A stretch of DNA of 64,000 nucleotides, from the NCBI RefSeq assembly GCF_900094585.1, contig NZ_FMAG01000004.1, positions 682,001 through 746,000 on the forward strand, in the 5' to 3' direction. The stretch's first letter is position 1. The number at the start of each line of letters is the position of its first letter. The notes below the pieces were generated by a model. That model ran no database searches, had not been told where the DNA came from, and was given only the letters and a program-made list of their open reading frames with translations. The position numbers and the translations under genes are program-made. The DNA is from Martinezella multihospitum. Its GTDB lineage: Bacteria; Pseudomonadota; Alphaproteobacteria; Rhizobiales; Rhizobiaceae. Shown one piece after another: positions 8,642-17,408 of this stretch.

Positions 8642-9343
8642 ATGGAGACGAGGTGGATGGACACTTGGATGTCGGAGGAGATGCTCGACGACCCGGAGGT
8701 GTCGCTGACTTTGGCCGAACGCACCTATTTGCAGCTGCGCGAGGACATCATCACGGTGCAATTGGCACCGGGTACCATCCTTAAGGAAAATGACGTCATG
8801 CGGCGGCTCGATGTTGGCCGCACGCCCGTCCGCGAAGCCTTCCTGCGGCTGCAACGCGACGGTTTTGTCGATGTCAATGCGCGCCGCGGCACCTTCGTCA
8901 GCCGGATCGACATCAGCGACCTGACTGCAATCTACGAGGCAAGAGCACGGATCGAATCCTGGGCAACGCGGCTGGCCGCGGAGCGGCTGCGCGAGCCGGA
9001 GCGCCGCGAAGCCGGCGAACTGATTGAAGCGCTGAAGGCGCTTTCCCTCCCATCGGAATTGGACGCGCTGCTAGCTCTCGACCGGCGTATTCATCGGTTC
9101 ATCTATCGATGTGCCAAGAACCGGTATCTCTTCGATACGCTCGACCACTACCACAATCTTTCGCTCAGAATCCTGCATGTCGCGATGCGGCGGTTTCCGG
9201 AGCTGGCCCCGGAACTCGATAAAGTCGTGCTGGAGCAGACCCTTATGCTCGAGGCCGTCTGCCGCGGAGATGCCGATACCGCTGAGCGGATCGCCTTGCA
9301 CCATGTTCTCAGTTTCGAGCAGGAAGTCCGCAAGGTCATTTGA
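8642..9343 (+). CDS. GntR-family (FCD/FadR subgroup) transcriptional regulator
   Basis: A winged HTH (TLAERTYLQLREDIITVQLAPG..LKENDVMRRLDVGRTPVREAF) is followed by an all-helical FCD effector domain with conserved Asp/His positions (LDRRIHRFIY, LRILHVAMRRF, ALHHVLSFE). It is divergent from the amino-acid importer and oxidase operon and very probably controls it. The frame is open back to GTG 8594; in-frame ATGs at 8642, 8657, 8669 and 8681 all precede the HTH, so the start is uncertain by about a dozen residues. Confidence 0.88.
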   Translation: METRWMDTWMSEEMLDDPEVSLTLAERTYLQLREDIITVQLAPGTILKENDVMRRLDVGRTPVREAFLRLQRDGFVDVNARRGTFVSRIDISDLTAIYEARARIESWATRLAAERLREPERREAGELIEALKALSLPSELDALLALDRRIHRFIYRCAKNRYLFDTLDHYHNLSLRILHVAMRRFPELAPELDKVVLEQTLMLEAVCRGDADTAERIALHHVLSFEQEVRKVI

Positions 9344-9707
9344 CTGCGTCGAGGAGGCTGAGGCTTTCCACTTCGCCGCAACTTTGGCTCGACGGATTTC
9401 GACGATCGGCTCCGAATGCTCGTCCAATGACTATAGTCCGCCAATTTTCTTCGAGGCAATCTCGCTGTCAGTGTTCGCATGCTAACCAACCATCGCAATG
9501 TTAGAGGTCGCACCGGGTATTGAAGGGTACATTTGCCATATCAATCCTGGTGCAGACGATAGGCCGCACAGCTTTTACAAGAAAAAGATCTTCTTCCGAT
9601 CAGGCCAACAAGCATGCATCCGAGGGTTGAGGCAATTGTTTATTGATTAACCGTCTGTGTTTCAAATAATGTAACAACATCTATGCCATGAATAGCGTCG
9701 TTACTCT
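9344..9707. other. Intergenic region without recognisable gene
   Basis: This 364-bp stretch between the GntR regulator and the GGDEF-EAL gene shows no convincing coding frame, RNA gene or strong repeat. The last 60 bp are AT-rich and presumably hold the promoter for the downstream gene. Confidence 0.5.
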
Positions 9708-11672
9708 ATGAGCGGCGCTATGGAAATACTAAAAGCCACACAGAAATTTCAGCATTTTATGTCCATTCGATCCGATAATCCGGATTTGCTGAAAGCTCAG
9801 TACCGCGCTTTCACACGGCAGATGCCGATGATGTATCTGATCCTGATTTCGAGCACATGGGCGCTTTCTATCACCCATATGCAATCAGCGCCGACTTGGC
9901 TTACCGTTGGCATTCCTGCTCTTTTCACGCTCGGCTGCCTGCTTAGGATCACATTCTGGTGGAGAACACGCAATGTCGATCCTCAGCCCGAGGTGGCTTA
10001 CGCAGCGCTCGTCCGCACCAATCGCCTGGCTATCGGGATCGCCACAGCATTCACTGTCTGGTCATTTTTGCTGGTGCCCTATGGCGATGCATATGCTCAG
10101 TCTCATGTCGCCTTCTACATGGCGATTACAGTCATTTCCTGCATCTTCTGCCTCATGTATGTTCGCTCGGCGGCATTCATAGTTACCGTGATCGTCAATG
10201 GCGCATTCGTTTTATTTTTCGTGGCCTCAAGGCAACCGACTTTTATTGCGATAGCCATCAATGTGGCACTGGTCTGTGCGGGGATGATGTCGATTCTCCT
10301 GACAAACTACCGCAATTTCGAGCGCATGGTTATCTCGCAGCAACGTACGGAGGCACTTAGCAATGAGAACCTCTTGCTTGCCAATGTCGACAGCCTGACG
10401 GAGCTACCCAATCGTCGCGCGTTCTTTACGCATCTGGAAGCCGAATTCGAGAGGGCCAAGGCCGAAAACACGCGGCTGGCCCTAGGCGTCATTGATCTCG
10501 ATGGCTTTAAGCCGGTCAACGACCTTTACGGACACTCGGTTGGGGATCGGCTGCTGATCGACGTCAGCAGGCGCCTCACGAGCAGCTTGAAAGCCAGCCG
10601 GGCATTTCGTCTGGGTGGCGACGAGTTTGCAATCGTCGCCCCGATCGCGCCTGAAGATGCTCTGCTTGTCAAAAACGCGAATGCGATTTCCGAATGGCTC
10701 GGAGCGCCTTATCATCTGCCGGAAGGAACAGTGCACGTATCCGCATCGATGGGAATAGCAGTCTTCCCAAACCTCGCTTCCACTCTGGAGCAGCTTTTCG
10801 ACAGGGCTGATTATGCCCTTTACCATGCCAAGAGAAACCGCCGCGGGGGTGCGGTTCTATTTGACGCCGAGCACGAAAAGCAGATCAACATAGAAGCGCG
10901 CATCGAGCACCTGCTCAGGCAAGCCAATTTGGAAGATGAGCTCTCGGTCATGTTTCAGCCGATCGTGAGCTTGGGGAATGACCAGACGGTTGGCTTCGAG
11001 GCCCTGGCCCGCTGGCACAGCCCGGTTCTTGGACATGTCTCGCCCGCACAATTCTTCCCGATTGCCGAACGGGCCGGTATCGTCAGCTCACTGACGCGGC
11101 CGCTGCTGAAAAAGGCGCTTGCCTTCGCATCCGAGTGGGAAGAACCTTTGCGCCTGTCGTTCAACCTGTCGGCCTACGACCTCAATTCCAGCGAAGGGGT
11201 GCTGTCGCTGGTTGGAATCATCGAGAGCAGCCGCTTTGACGCGAAGCGTCTTGATCTTGAAATTACCGAAACAGCCTTTGCGCACGATTTCGAGCAAATC
11301 AAATCGTCGGTCGAAATGCTGCGGCACCTTGGTTGCGGCATTTCCCTGGATGACTTCGGCACCGGTTATTCCAGCCTGACGCGGCTGCATGCTCTTCCTT
11401 TGACCAAGATCAAGATCGACCGCAGCTTCGTCACAGATTTGCACAAAAGGCCCGCCAGCTACAAAATAGTGAAATCTCTTCTCACTCTCAGCCGGGACAT
11501 GGGGCTGGAATGCGTGGTTGAAGGCGTTGAAACACCCGAAGAACTTGTGGCCCTTCGGGGATTGGGAGGTACGCTGGTGCAAGGCTACCTCTATTCGCGG
11601 CCGCTGAGCGAAAAAGACGCTGCCGAATGGTGCTGCACCACCGCACGACAAGCAGGCTCATCAGCTAGCTGA
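9708..11672 (+). CDS. Membrane-anchored GGDEF-EAL cyclic-di-GMP enzyme
   Basis: A 654-residue protein with an N-terminal membrane domain of about five or six hydrophobic segments (residues 40-200), then a GGDEF domain with an intact GGDEF at 303-307 and an EAL domain with EAL at 431-433. EAL catalytic positions look intact (NLSAYDL, LEITET, DDFGTGYSS, KIKIDRSF, EGVET). No RxxD inhibitory site is visible before the GGDEF. It may therefore make c-di-GMP, degrade it, or both, in response to a membrane signal. It stands alone, with no regulator or partner beside it. A c-di-GMP enzyme is relevant because the window also holds a surface-glycan island, but no direct link is visible. Alternative start ATG 9720. 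Confidence 0.92.
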   Translation: MSGAMEILKATQKFQHFMSIRSDNPDLLKAQYRAFTRQMPMMYLILISSTWALSITHMQSAPTWLTVGIPALFTLGCLLRITFWWRTRNVDPQPEVAYAALVRTNRLAIGIATAFTVWSFLLVPYGDAYAQSHVAFYMAITVISCIFCLMYVRSAAFIVTVIVNGAFVLFFVASRQPTFIAIAINVALVCAGMMSILLTNYRNFERMVISQQRTEALSNENLLLANVDSLTELPNRRAFFTHLEAEFERAKAENTRLALGVIDLDGFKPVNDLYGHSVGDRLLIDVSRRLTSSLKASRAFRLGGDEFAIVAPIAPEDALLVKNANAISEWLGAPYHLPEGTVHVSASMGIAVFPNLASTLEQLFDRADYALYHAKRNRRGGAVLFDAEHEKQINIEARIEHLLRQANLEDELSVMFQPIVSLGNDQTVGFEALARWHSPVLGHVSPAQFFPIAERAGIVSSLTRPLLKKALAFASEWEEPLRLSFNLSAYDLNSSEGVLSLVGIIESSRFDAKRLDLEITETAFAHDFEQIKSSVEMLRHLGCGISLDDFGTGYSSLTRLHALPLTKIKIDRSFVTDLHKRPASYKIVKSLLTLSRDMGLECVVEGVETPEELVALRGLGGTLVQGYLYSRPLSEKDAAEWCCTTARQAGSSAS

Positions 11673-11751
11673 ACCGCAAGCGTCCCCGATACGTGCCGCA
11701 GATGGCATATTCTTGAACGGAAGGAACCGGCGACCCGTCACGCTTGAGAGA

Positions 11752-12951
11752 TTATCCGCTCGACCGAAGCGCTGCGGTCAAGGGAAGCCGGCTGGCGGCG
11801 GTCGCCGGCAACGCGCCGCCCAGAATGCCGATTGCAAGTCCGAGCAGACCTGCCGTCGCCATGACATCGCCGGTTACGGAGAGCTGGAACGCCATGCGCG
11901 CGCCATTGGCACCAATGGTGTTTGCCTGCCAGCCATTGAAGGCCAGCCAGGATGCCAACAGTCCGAACGCCACGCCCAGTGCGGTAAGCACGATCGCCTC
12001 CACCCATGTGCCGAGAAACGCGGACATTCGGCTGAAGCCGAGTGCCCGGACCGTGGCGATCTCGACGGTACGGTCCGAGACGGAATTCATCATTGTGTTG
12101 AGCGCACCGGCGGTCGCTCCCACGGCCATCAACAGCGCGAGCGGCCAGCCGAACAGCCGGATGAGGTTGGCTGTACGGGCCGATTGCGCTGCATAGAGGT
12201 CGGCCTCGACAACGGCGCGCAACGGGGTCGTCCTTATTGTGTCGAGCTTGGCCTGAAGCCGTGGCAACAAGGCGGGGTTGGCAAGACGCAAACGCAGGCT
12301 CTGGACCTGCCCTTGCCGGTCGAAGGCCGATCGAACCGCGTCCAGATCGGCCCAGATCTCGGACTCGAATGCGCTGCCTCGCGCCGAAAACATACCGACC
12401 ACTGTCCAGTCGACCGTGCCGAGCCGCACAATGCTGCCGATCGATATTCCGAACTGCTGAGCGAGGCGGTTCCCGACGACAATCTCGCGCGAGCCGGGCG
12501 TGAACAGACGGCCGGTCGATAGGGCAATATGGTCACGGATCGAAGAACCGGACTGATCCATGCCACGAAGAGCCAAGGTCCTGCCCTCATCCGACCCGTT
12601 CGATTTGGCATCGACGGCAACGACGATTTCGCGCGAGAAAATCGGCATGCCGTTGGCGTCTCGCGTCACGCCGATATCGTCGGTCATTGCGCTGAGGGTG
12701 CGAATGACCGAGGCGGGAACATCGGAGCCGGTCTCCTGGTTGGTGCCGCCGCCCAGGACGACCGCAACGGAGCTGGAGCCGGCACTTTGCAGAGCCGTCT
12801 CGAAGCCTCTTGCCATGGCCAGGAAGCCTGCGAGAACAGAGACGACGAGCGCCACGGAAAGAACCATGGAGGCGGAAATGGAGATGCGTCGCGGCAGGCT
12901 GAACAGGTTTGCCCTGATCATGACGAATGCTTGCTTGGCATTGGAGGACAT
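11752..12951 (-). CDS. FtsX/MacB-like ABC exporter permease (second copy of pair)
   Basis: A 399-residue membrane protein with an N-terminal transmembrane segment (ISISASMVLSVALVVSVLAGFLAM), a large periplasmic MacB-PCD-like domain and three C-terminal transmembrane helices with the FtsX pattern (RTVEIATVRALGFSRM). It is the last gene of a four-gene unit (adaptor, ATPase, permease, permease) and lies 4 bp after the other permease stop. The pair probably forms a heterodimer. The layout is like DevBCA/MacAB-type exporters; the substrate is unknown. Confidence 0.88.
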   Translation of the reverse strand: MSSNAKQAFVMIRANLFSLPRRISISASMVLSVALVVSVLAGFLAMARGFETALQSAGSSSVAVVLGGGTNQETGSDVPASVIRTLSAMTDDIGVTRDANGMPIFSREIVVAVDAKSNGSDEGRTLALRGMDQSGSSIRDHIALSTGRLFTPGSREIVVGNRLAQQFGISIGSIVRLGTVDWTVVGMFSARGSAFESEIWADLDAVRSAFDRQGQVQSLRLRLANPALLPRLQAKLDTIRTTPLRAVVEADLYAAQSARTANLIRLFGWPLALLMAVGATAGALNTMMNSVSDRTVEIATVRALGFSRMSAFLGTWVEAIVLTALGVAFGLLASWLAFNGWQANTIGANGARMAFQLSVTGDVMATAGLLGLAIGILGGALPATAASRLPLTAALRSSG

Positions 12952-12955
12952 GAAT

Positions 12956-14098
12956 CTACCTCGTTCTGAATGCGGAGATTATCGGGATCCTGAGCGCGTT
13001 CAGGGCCGGAAGCGCACCGGTCACAAGCGCAAGCAAGGTGACCATTGCCAGGGCTTTCGCAAGAATTGCACCTGAAAAGACCAGGCCGATTGCAGGCCCC
13101 GTGATCACCGTCGCAAGCAGTGCAAGCATGAGGCCGATGGTGGCGCCGATCACGAATATGAAGAATGTTTCACCAAGGATCAGCGCCATGATCCAGGAGC
13201 CGGAAAAGCCCAAGGTCTTTAGCACACCGATTTCGAAGGTGCGCTCGCGAACGGCAAAGACCATGGTATTGCCGACGATCATGAGCAGCGTGACGAATGC
13301 CGCCCCGACCACCATGTTCACAATCAATCCGATGTCGGCATATTGGCGCAGGAACGCCTCGAGGAACTGCTTTTCCGACCGGGTCTGTGTCGGCGCCGCA
13401 GAATTGGCGAACAGCCGATCTATTTTCGAGGCAAGTCCCCCTGCCTGGACACCTGGCTGAGGTCTGACGATGAAGGCGTCGACAGTGTCCTTGTTGCGGG
13501 CCCTGAGCGCATTGACATAGTCATATTGGGCGACCACGAAATAGGTGTCGGTGGAGGCGTTTTCGCCACTGAAGATACCGGCGATTTCAAAGGGCCAGTC
13601 ATGGCTGCCATCCTGCTTTGCCGTATCGAAGCTGGTGACGGTGATCTTCTGGCCGACTGTCCAGCCTTGTGCCTCGGCAATCGCTTGGCCGACGAGGACG
13701 GTGCTGCGGTCCTTGCCGAGTACGCTCATCAAATCCGGTGTCAGCCCAAGCTCCTTGCCGTTCGAGCTGAGGAGCCGAGCAGGATCGGCGGCACTTACGG
13801 GAATGATGTTCTTTTCGACCGTCGCAAAGCCGCGCAGGCGCGACATATAGCCGACGGCCGCTACACCCGGTTCGACGCCGATCCGGTTCAGATAGGAAAT
13901 CGGCAGCGGCTGGGCGCGGCCGGCCGCACTCATGACCCCAAGAATATCCTCGCTGGCCGCTGACGAGCCCTGGCTACCGTCGATGAAGCTCGTCGTCAGA
14001 CCATAGATGAGAAAGGCCGTGGCGACGCTGACTGTCAGCAATATTGTGCGCAGCGGCTTTCGCCACATACTTTTTCGCACGAGATCGAGGAACGTCAT
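12956..14098 (-). CDS. FtsX/MacB-like ABC exporter permease (first copy of pair)
   Basis: A 380-residue protein with one N-terminal helix (PLRTILLTVSVATAFLIYGL), a periplasmic domain and three C-terminal helices containing the FtsX signature (ERTFEIGVLKTLGFSGSWI). Its start overlaps the ATPase stop by 4 bp (ATGA), so the two are translationally coupled. It pairs with the next permease. No partner outer-membrane channel is encoded nearby. Confidence 0.88.
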   Translation of the reverse strand: MTFLDLVRKSMWRKPLRTILLTVSVATAFLIYGLTTSFIDGSQGSSAASEDILGVMSAAGRAQPLPISYLNRIGVEPGVAAVGYMSRLRGFATVEKNIIPVSAADPARLLSSNGKELGLTPDLMSVLGKDRSTVLVGQAIAEAQGWTVGQKITVTSFDTAKQDGSHDWPFEIAGIFSGENASTDTYFVVAQYDYVNALRARNKDTVDAFIVRPQPGVQAGGLASKIDRLFANSAAPTQTRSEKQFLEAFLRQYADIGLIVNMVVGAAFVTLLMIVGNTMVFAVRERTFEIGVLKTLGFSGSWIMALILGETFFIFVIGATIGLMLALLATVITGPAIGLVFSGAILAKALAMVTLLALVTGALPALNALRIPIISAFRTR

Positions 14099-14805
14099 AT
14101 GTCCGCCCTCCGCTCTTCGACGAACTGGCCCTTGTCGAGATGAAGCGTTCGGCTGGCATAGCTTGCGGCTTGCGGGTCGTGGGTCACCATGATGATGGTC
14201 TTGCCGAGTTCGCGGTTCAGAAAGCGCAGCATTTCCAGCACCTCATCCGCCGACCGCCGGTCAAGGTCGCCCGTGGGCTCGTCGCAGAGCAGCAATGCCG
14301 GGTCTGCGACGATCGCCCGTGCAATGCCGACGCGCTGCTGCTGGCCGCCTGACATCAGCTTTGGATACTGTTTCTGGCGACCCGAAAGCCCCACCAGATC
14401 CAGAACCTTGTCGACGCGGACGCGGCGCTCCCGTGACGAGAGCGGCTTCAGGAGAAGCGGCAGCTCGATGTTCTCGGCCGCGTTCAGCATCGGCAGGAGA
14501 TTGTAGAACTGGAAGACGATCCCCATGTTATGGGCGCGCCAGGAGGAACGAGCCGCCTCTCCCATCTGGTCAAGATTGCTGACCCCGATACGCAGGTGGC
14601 CCTGATCCGGTTTGTCTATACCCGACAGCATGTTGAGCAGCGTCGACTTCCCTGATCCGGAAGGCCCCATGATCGCAACAAACTCACCGCGGGCGATTTG
14701 CAGGTCGAGATCGGAGAAGATCGGGACAGTCTCGGTCCCTATTCTATATCCCTTCTTGACGCTGTTGAGCACGATATACGGCTCGTTGTCTGTAGAAGAG
14801 GTCAT
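14095..14805 (-). CDS. ABC exporter ATP-binding protein (LolD/MacB type)
   Basis: The roughly 236-residue ATPase has Walker A GPSGSGKST, signature MSGGQQQR, Walker B LLCDEPTGDLDRR and switch His in MVTHDP, the pattern of LolD/MacB-family ATPases. The open frame extends to 14946, but ATG 14805 has an AGGAGA ribosome-binding site and overlaps the stop of the adaptor gene by 4 bp, so this is the start. It drives the two FtsX-type permeases encoded downstream. Confidence 0.92.
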   Translation of the reverse strand: MTSSTDNEPYIVLNSVKKGYRIGTETVPIFSDLDLQIARGEFVAIMGPSGSGKSTLLNMLSGIDKPDQGHLRIGVSNLDQMGEAARSSWRAHNMGIVFQFYNLLPMLNAAENIELPLLLKPLSSRERRVRVDKVLDLVGLSGRQKQYPKLMSGGQQQRVGIARAIVADPALLLCDEPTGDLDRRSADEVLEMLRFLNRELGKTIIMVTHDPQAASYASRTLHLDKGQFVEERRADI

Positions 14806-15941
14806 TGACGGTTGTCTCCTGGCTGTTGTGCTGGAAGGCTCGAAATACGAATACGGGCTGCCATGTTCGGCATGATGCCGTCCGGCGCATTGTGAAGTGC
14901 GAGGCGAATGGTAATCGTGCCTTTTTCCGCCGAAGCGACCGGCCACAGCTGCAAGATCTCGATCGCGAAAGGCTCGTCCGGGAAACCATCAAGGACGGCT
15001 TCGCCGCGAAGGCCCGGACGAAGCTCGCCAATGTTGGTCTCGGCGACATCGGCGTCGATCACCAGGCTCTTGGTATCGGTGATCGTCACCAGGCTCTCAT
15101 TCTCCTTGATGCTGTCCACCCGGGCCAGCACCCGGCCGCCAACATGGGCGTCGAGCCGCGTCACGGTGCCCGAGATCGGGGCCATGACGGTCAGCGCATC
15201 AACATGTTCCTGCGCGACCCTCACGCCGAGTTGGGCTCTGGCATAGCTTTGGCGTGCCTGATCGACCGCATTCAATGCCGTATCTCTGGCTGTTTGTGCC
15301 TCTTCGACGGACTGGATCGAGACAGCGCTCCTTGCAGAGAGTGCCGCATTGCGCTGCAGCGAGCTGTCGGCCTGCTTGAGCGCCAGGATCTTTCCGTCAA
15401 GGACAAGCTTGGCGGCATCGCTGTCGGCCTTGGCTTGTTCGAGTGAGAAGTCGGCGCTGACATCATCGATCCTGACGATGATCTGCCCAGCTTCGACATG
15501 ATCGCCGACGCGCACGCCAACCGTTGCGATCTCCCCCTCATATTTGGAAAAGACCGTCACGATGCGAGGCGCAACGACGAAGCCGGATCCGGTTATCTCG
15601 GGCGCCGATGTCAATCTGCGCGAATTGGCGGAAGGGATGGGCGAACCGATACCGGACACCGCTCGATTGGACGTCGCGTTTGGTTCGTCACCGGTTTGCG
15701 CCGTACCGGGCGGCGGCGTGATTTCCGACTGCGATTCCAATACCGCTTTGAGGCGAGGCACAATATCCGGCCAGAAGAAAGCGACAGCGATCGTACTGAC
15801 GCCAAGTGCAAGCAAGGCACTCGAGAGGACAAGCCGCCGATTCCTCGTAACTGGCGACCCCACTGTTTGAAACGAAGGCTCAAGGGACAATGACTTGAGC
15901 GTTTCGGCGAGTTTGCGAGTTTGTTCGGTGTTCGTGTTCAT
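14802..15941 (-). CDS. HlyD/MacA-like periplasmic adaptor of the ABC exporter
   Basis: A 379-residue membrane-fusion protein with one N-terminal transmembrane anchor (residues about 37-58), a low-complexity linker rich in Pro/Thr/Ser, a lipoyl half-motif (GDHVEAGQIIVRID), a coiled-coil hairpin (roughly 165-240) and the second lipoyl half with a beta-barrel (VMAPISGTVTRLDAHVGGRV). First gene of the exporter unit, coupled to the ATPase. It should connect the permease pair to an outer-membrane channel encoded elsewhere. Confidence 0.9.
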   Translation of the reverse strand: MNTNTEQTRKLAETLKSLSLEPSFQTVGSPVTRNRRLVLSSALLALGVSTIAVAFFWPDIVPRLKAVLESQSEITPPPGTAQTGDEPNATSNRAVSGIGSPIPSANSRRLTSAPEITGSGFVVAPRIVTVFSKYEGEIATVGVRVGDHVEAGQIIVRIDDVSADFSLEQAKADSDAAKLVLDGKILALKQADSSLQRNAALSARSAVSIQSVEEAQTARDTALNAVDQARQSYARAQLGVRVAQEHVDALTVMAPISGTVTRLDAHVGGRVLARVDSIKENESLVTITDTKSLVIDADVAETNIGELRPGLRGEAVLDGFPDEPFAIEILQLWPVASAEKGTITIRLALHNAPDGIMPNMAARIRISSLPAQQPGDNRQ

Positions 15942-16028
15942 GCCGCCAACATGAACAGGACGCGCAAAAGCTCGACCTGAAACGCGTTCTGGCTCGTACT
16001 CGATCGCGATCTGGTACTTCTTTGCCCT

Positions 16029-16145
16029 CTACTGCCTCGAAACAGTCTTCTTGCGCCACTCCAGAGGCGTTATCTCCGTTACCCAGCGAAATTCACGATT
16101 GAAATTGGATTTCGTCTGAAAGCTCACCGCATACATGACCTCGAT
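16029..16145 (-). pseudogene. Remnant of an AraC-family regulator C terminus
   Basis: The minus-strand frame ending at 16029 encodes about 38 residues (MYAVSFQTKSNFNREFRW, then TEITPLEWRKK) that match the second helix-turn-helix of AraC/XylS regulators, including the FxxxSNFNRxFxxxxxxxPxxWR pattern. No upstream first HTH or sensor domain can be read in the same or adjoining frames, and the remaining 100 bp upstream look unrelated. I read it as the tail of a decayed regulator next to the sugar importer, possibly its former regulator. Confidence 0.6.
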
Positions 16146-16361
16146 CATGGATTTTTCCGTTTCTCCGGTTTCGGATGGACCCCTTCCACGTAAACACCGC
16201 CCCCATCTGGCGCTCGGAACTGAACAGCGTTTCAGAAAAACGAAATTGCTCAACTGACATTCAGGGAAGATGGTTGTTGTCGGAGGCTCGGCCAATGCAA
16301 TGGCTGAGTGCGGGTGATCTATGACCAGACGGGGAACCATCTCGCGGTCGAGGGGAGGCAT

Positions 16362-17378
16362 ATGGTGAGCGGCAGCAAAAGCGCCGGCACGACGAGCGGC
16401 GGTACGCCTAAGAAGCCCGTCAAGCTGAGCCAGGAAGCCGTTGTTGTCGGCATTTCAATCTTATTGTTTTTGATTTTCTCCATCGGCCTCAACAACTTTC
16501 TGTCGGAAGGCAACATCATCGCCCTGCTGAAGAATGTGTCGATCCTCGGCACGCTGGCAGTGGGCATGGGGTTTGTCGTGGTCGGACGCGGCATCGACCT
16601 GACCATGGTGGCCGTCATGGTCGTCGGCGTCGCATTCAGCATCTGGCTTTCGTCCTGGGGTATCGATTTCACGCTGGCGGTACTGATAGGCGCGGTGTTG
16701 GTCGCCTTGATCGGCCTATTTACCGGCATCATGATAGCCTTTGCCGACATCCCCCCGATCTTCGCGACGCTGGCCATAGCCTCCTCCGTCTATGGTTCGG
16801 GCCGGATCGTCTTCTCCTCCGATGTGCTCTATGCACCCAATAATGTCGCCTGGCTTAAATGGATCGGATCGGGAGCAATATTTGGGATCCCGGCTTCGGT
16901 CGTCATCTTCGGCGCGGTAACGGCGATCATGGGCCTCTTTCTCAGGAAGACGCGCTTCGGACGGCTGGTCTACGCGACCGGCGACAATCCGAGCGCGGCG
17001 CGCAACATGGGTCTGCCGACGCGGCCGATCATCGTGACGCAATATGTCATCAGCGCGCTGATTGCCTTTACCGCTGGCCTGATCATGACGGGCCTTGTCA
17101 CCGGCATCAACACCCGCCTCTACAATTCCAGCCTGATTTATGACGTGCTTCTGGTGGTTGTGCTTGGCGGCATCGGCCTGTCCGGCGGGCAAGGCGGGGT
17201 GCGCAACGTCGTCGTCGGCACGATCCTGGTCGGCATTCTCACCAATGGTATGACGATCCTGAACTTCAGCTACACCAGCCAGAACCTCATCAAGAGCGTC
17301 ATTCTGCTGAGTGCGCTTGCCATCGATGCGATCATCAATCCACGGGATGAGCAGACCTCGCAAAGTGGGGATATCTAA
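16362..17378 (+). CDS. Sugar ABC transporter permease (RbsC-like)
   Basis: A 338-residue inner-membrane permease with 8-10 hydrophobic helices and the RbsC pattern (VGMGFVVVGRGIDLTMVAVM, then YATGDNPSAARNMGLPTR, the EAA-like cytoplasmic loop). ATG 16362 follows a strong GAGGGGAGG site, so I prefer it to the longer frame from 16308. First gene of a five-gene plus-strand operon: permease, binding protein, permease-propeller fusion, propeller, ATPase. Confidence 0.92.
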   Translation: MVSGSKSAGTTSGGTPKKPVKLSQEAVVVGISILLFLIFSIGLNNFLSEGNIIALLKNVSILGTLAVGMGFVVVGRGIDLTMVAVMVVGVAFSIWLSSWGIDFTLAVLIGAVLVALIGLFTGIMIAFADIPPIFATLAIASSVYGSGRIVFSSDVLYAPNNVAWLKWIGSGAIFGIPASVVIFGAVTAIMGLFLRKTRFGRLVYATGDNPSAARNMGLPTRPIIVTQYVISALIAFTAGLIMTGLVTGINTRLYNSSLIYDVLLVVVLGGIGLSGGQGGVRNVVVGTILVGILTNGMTILNFSYTSQNLIKSVILLSALAIDAIINPRDEQTSQSGDI

Positions 17379-17408
17379 AATCTCGAGACGTCCAATAGGG
17401 AGGAAACT

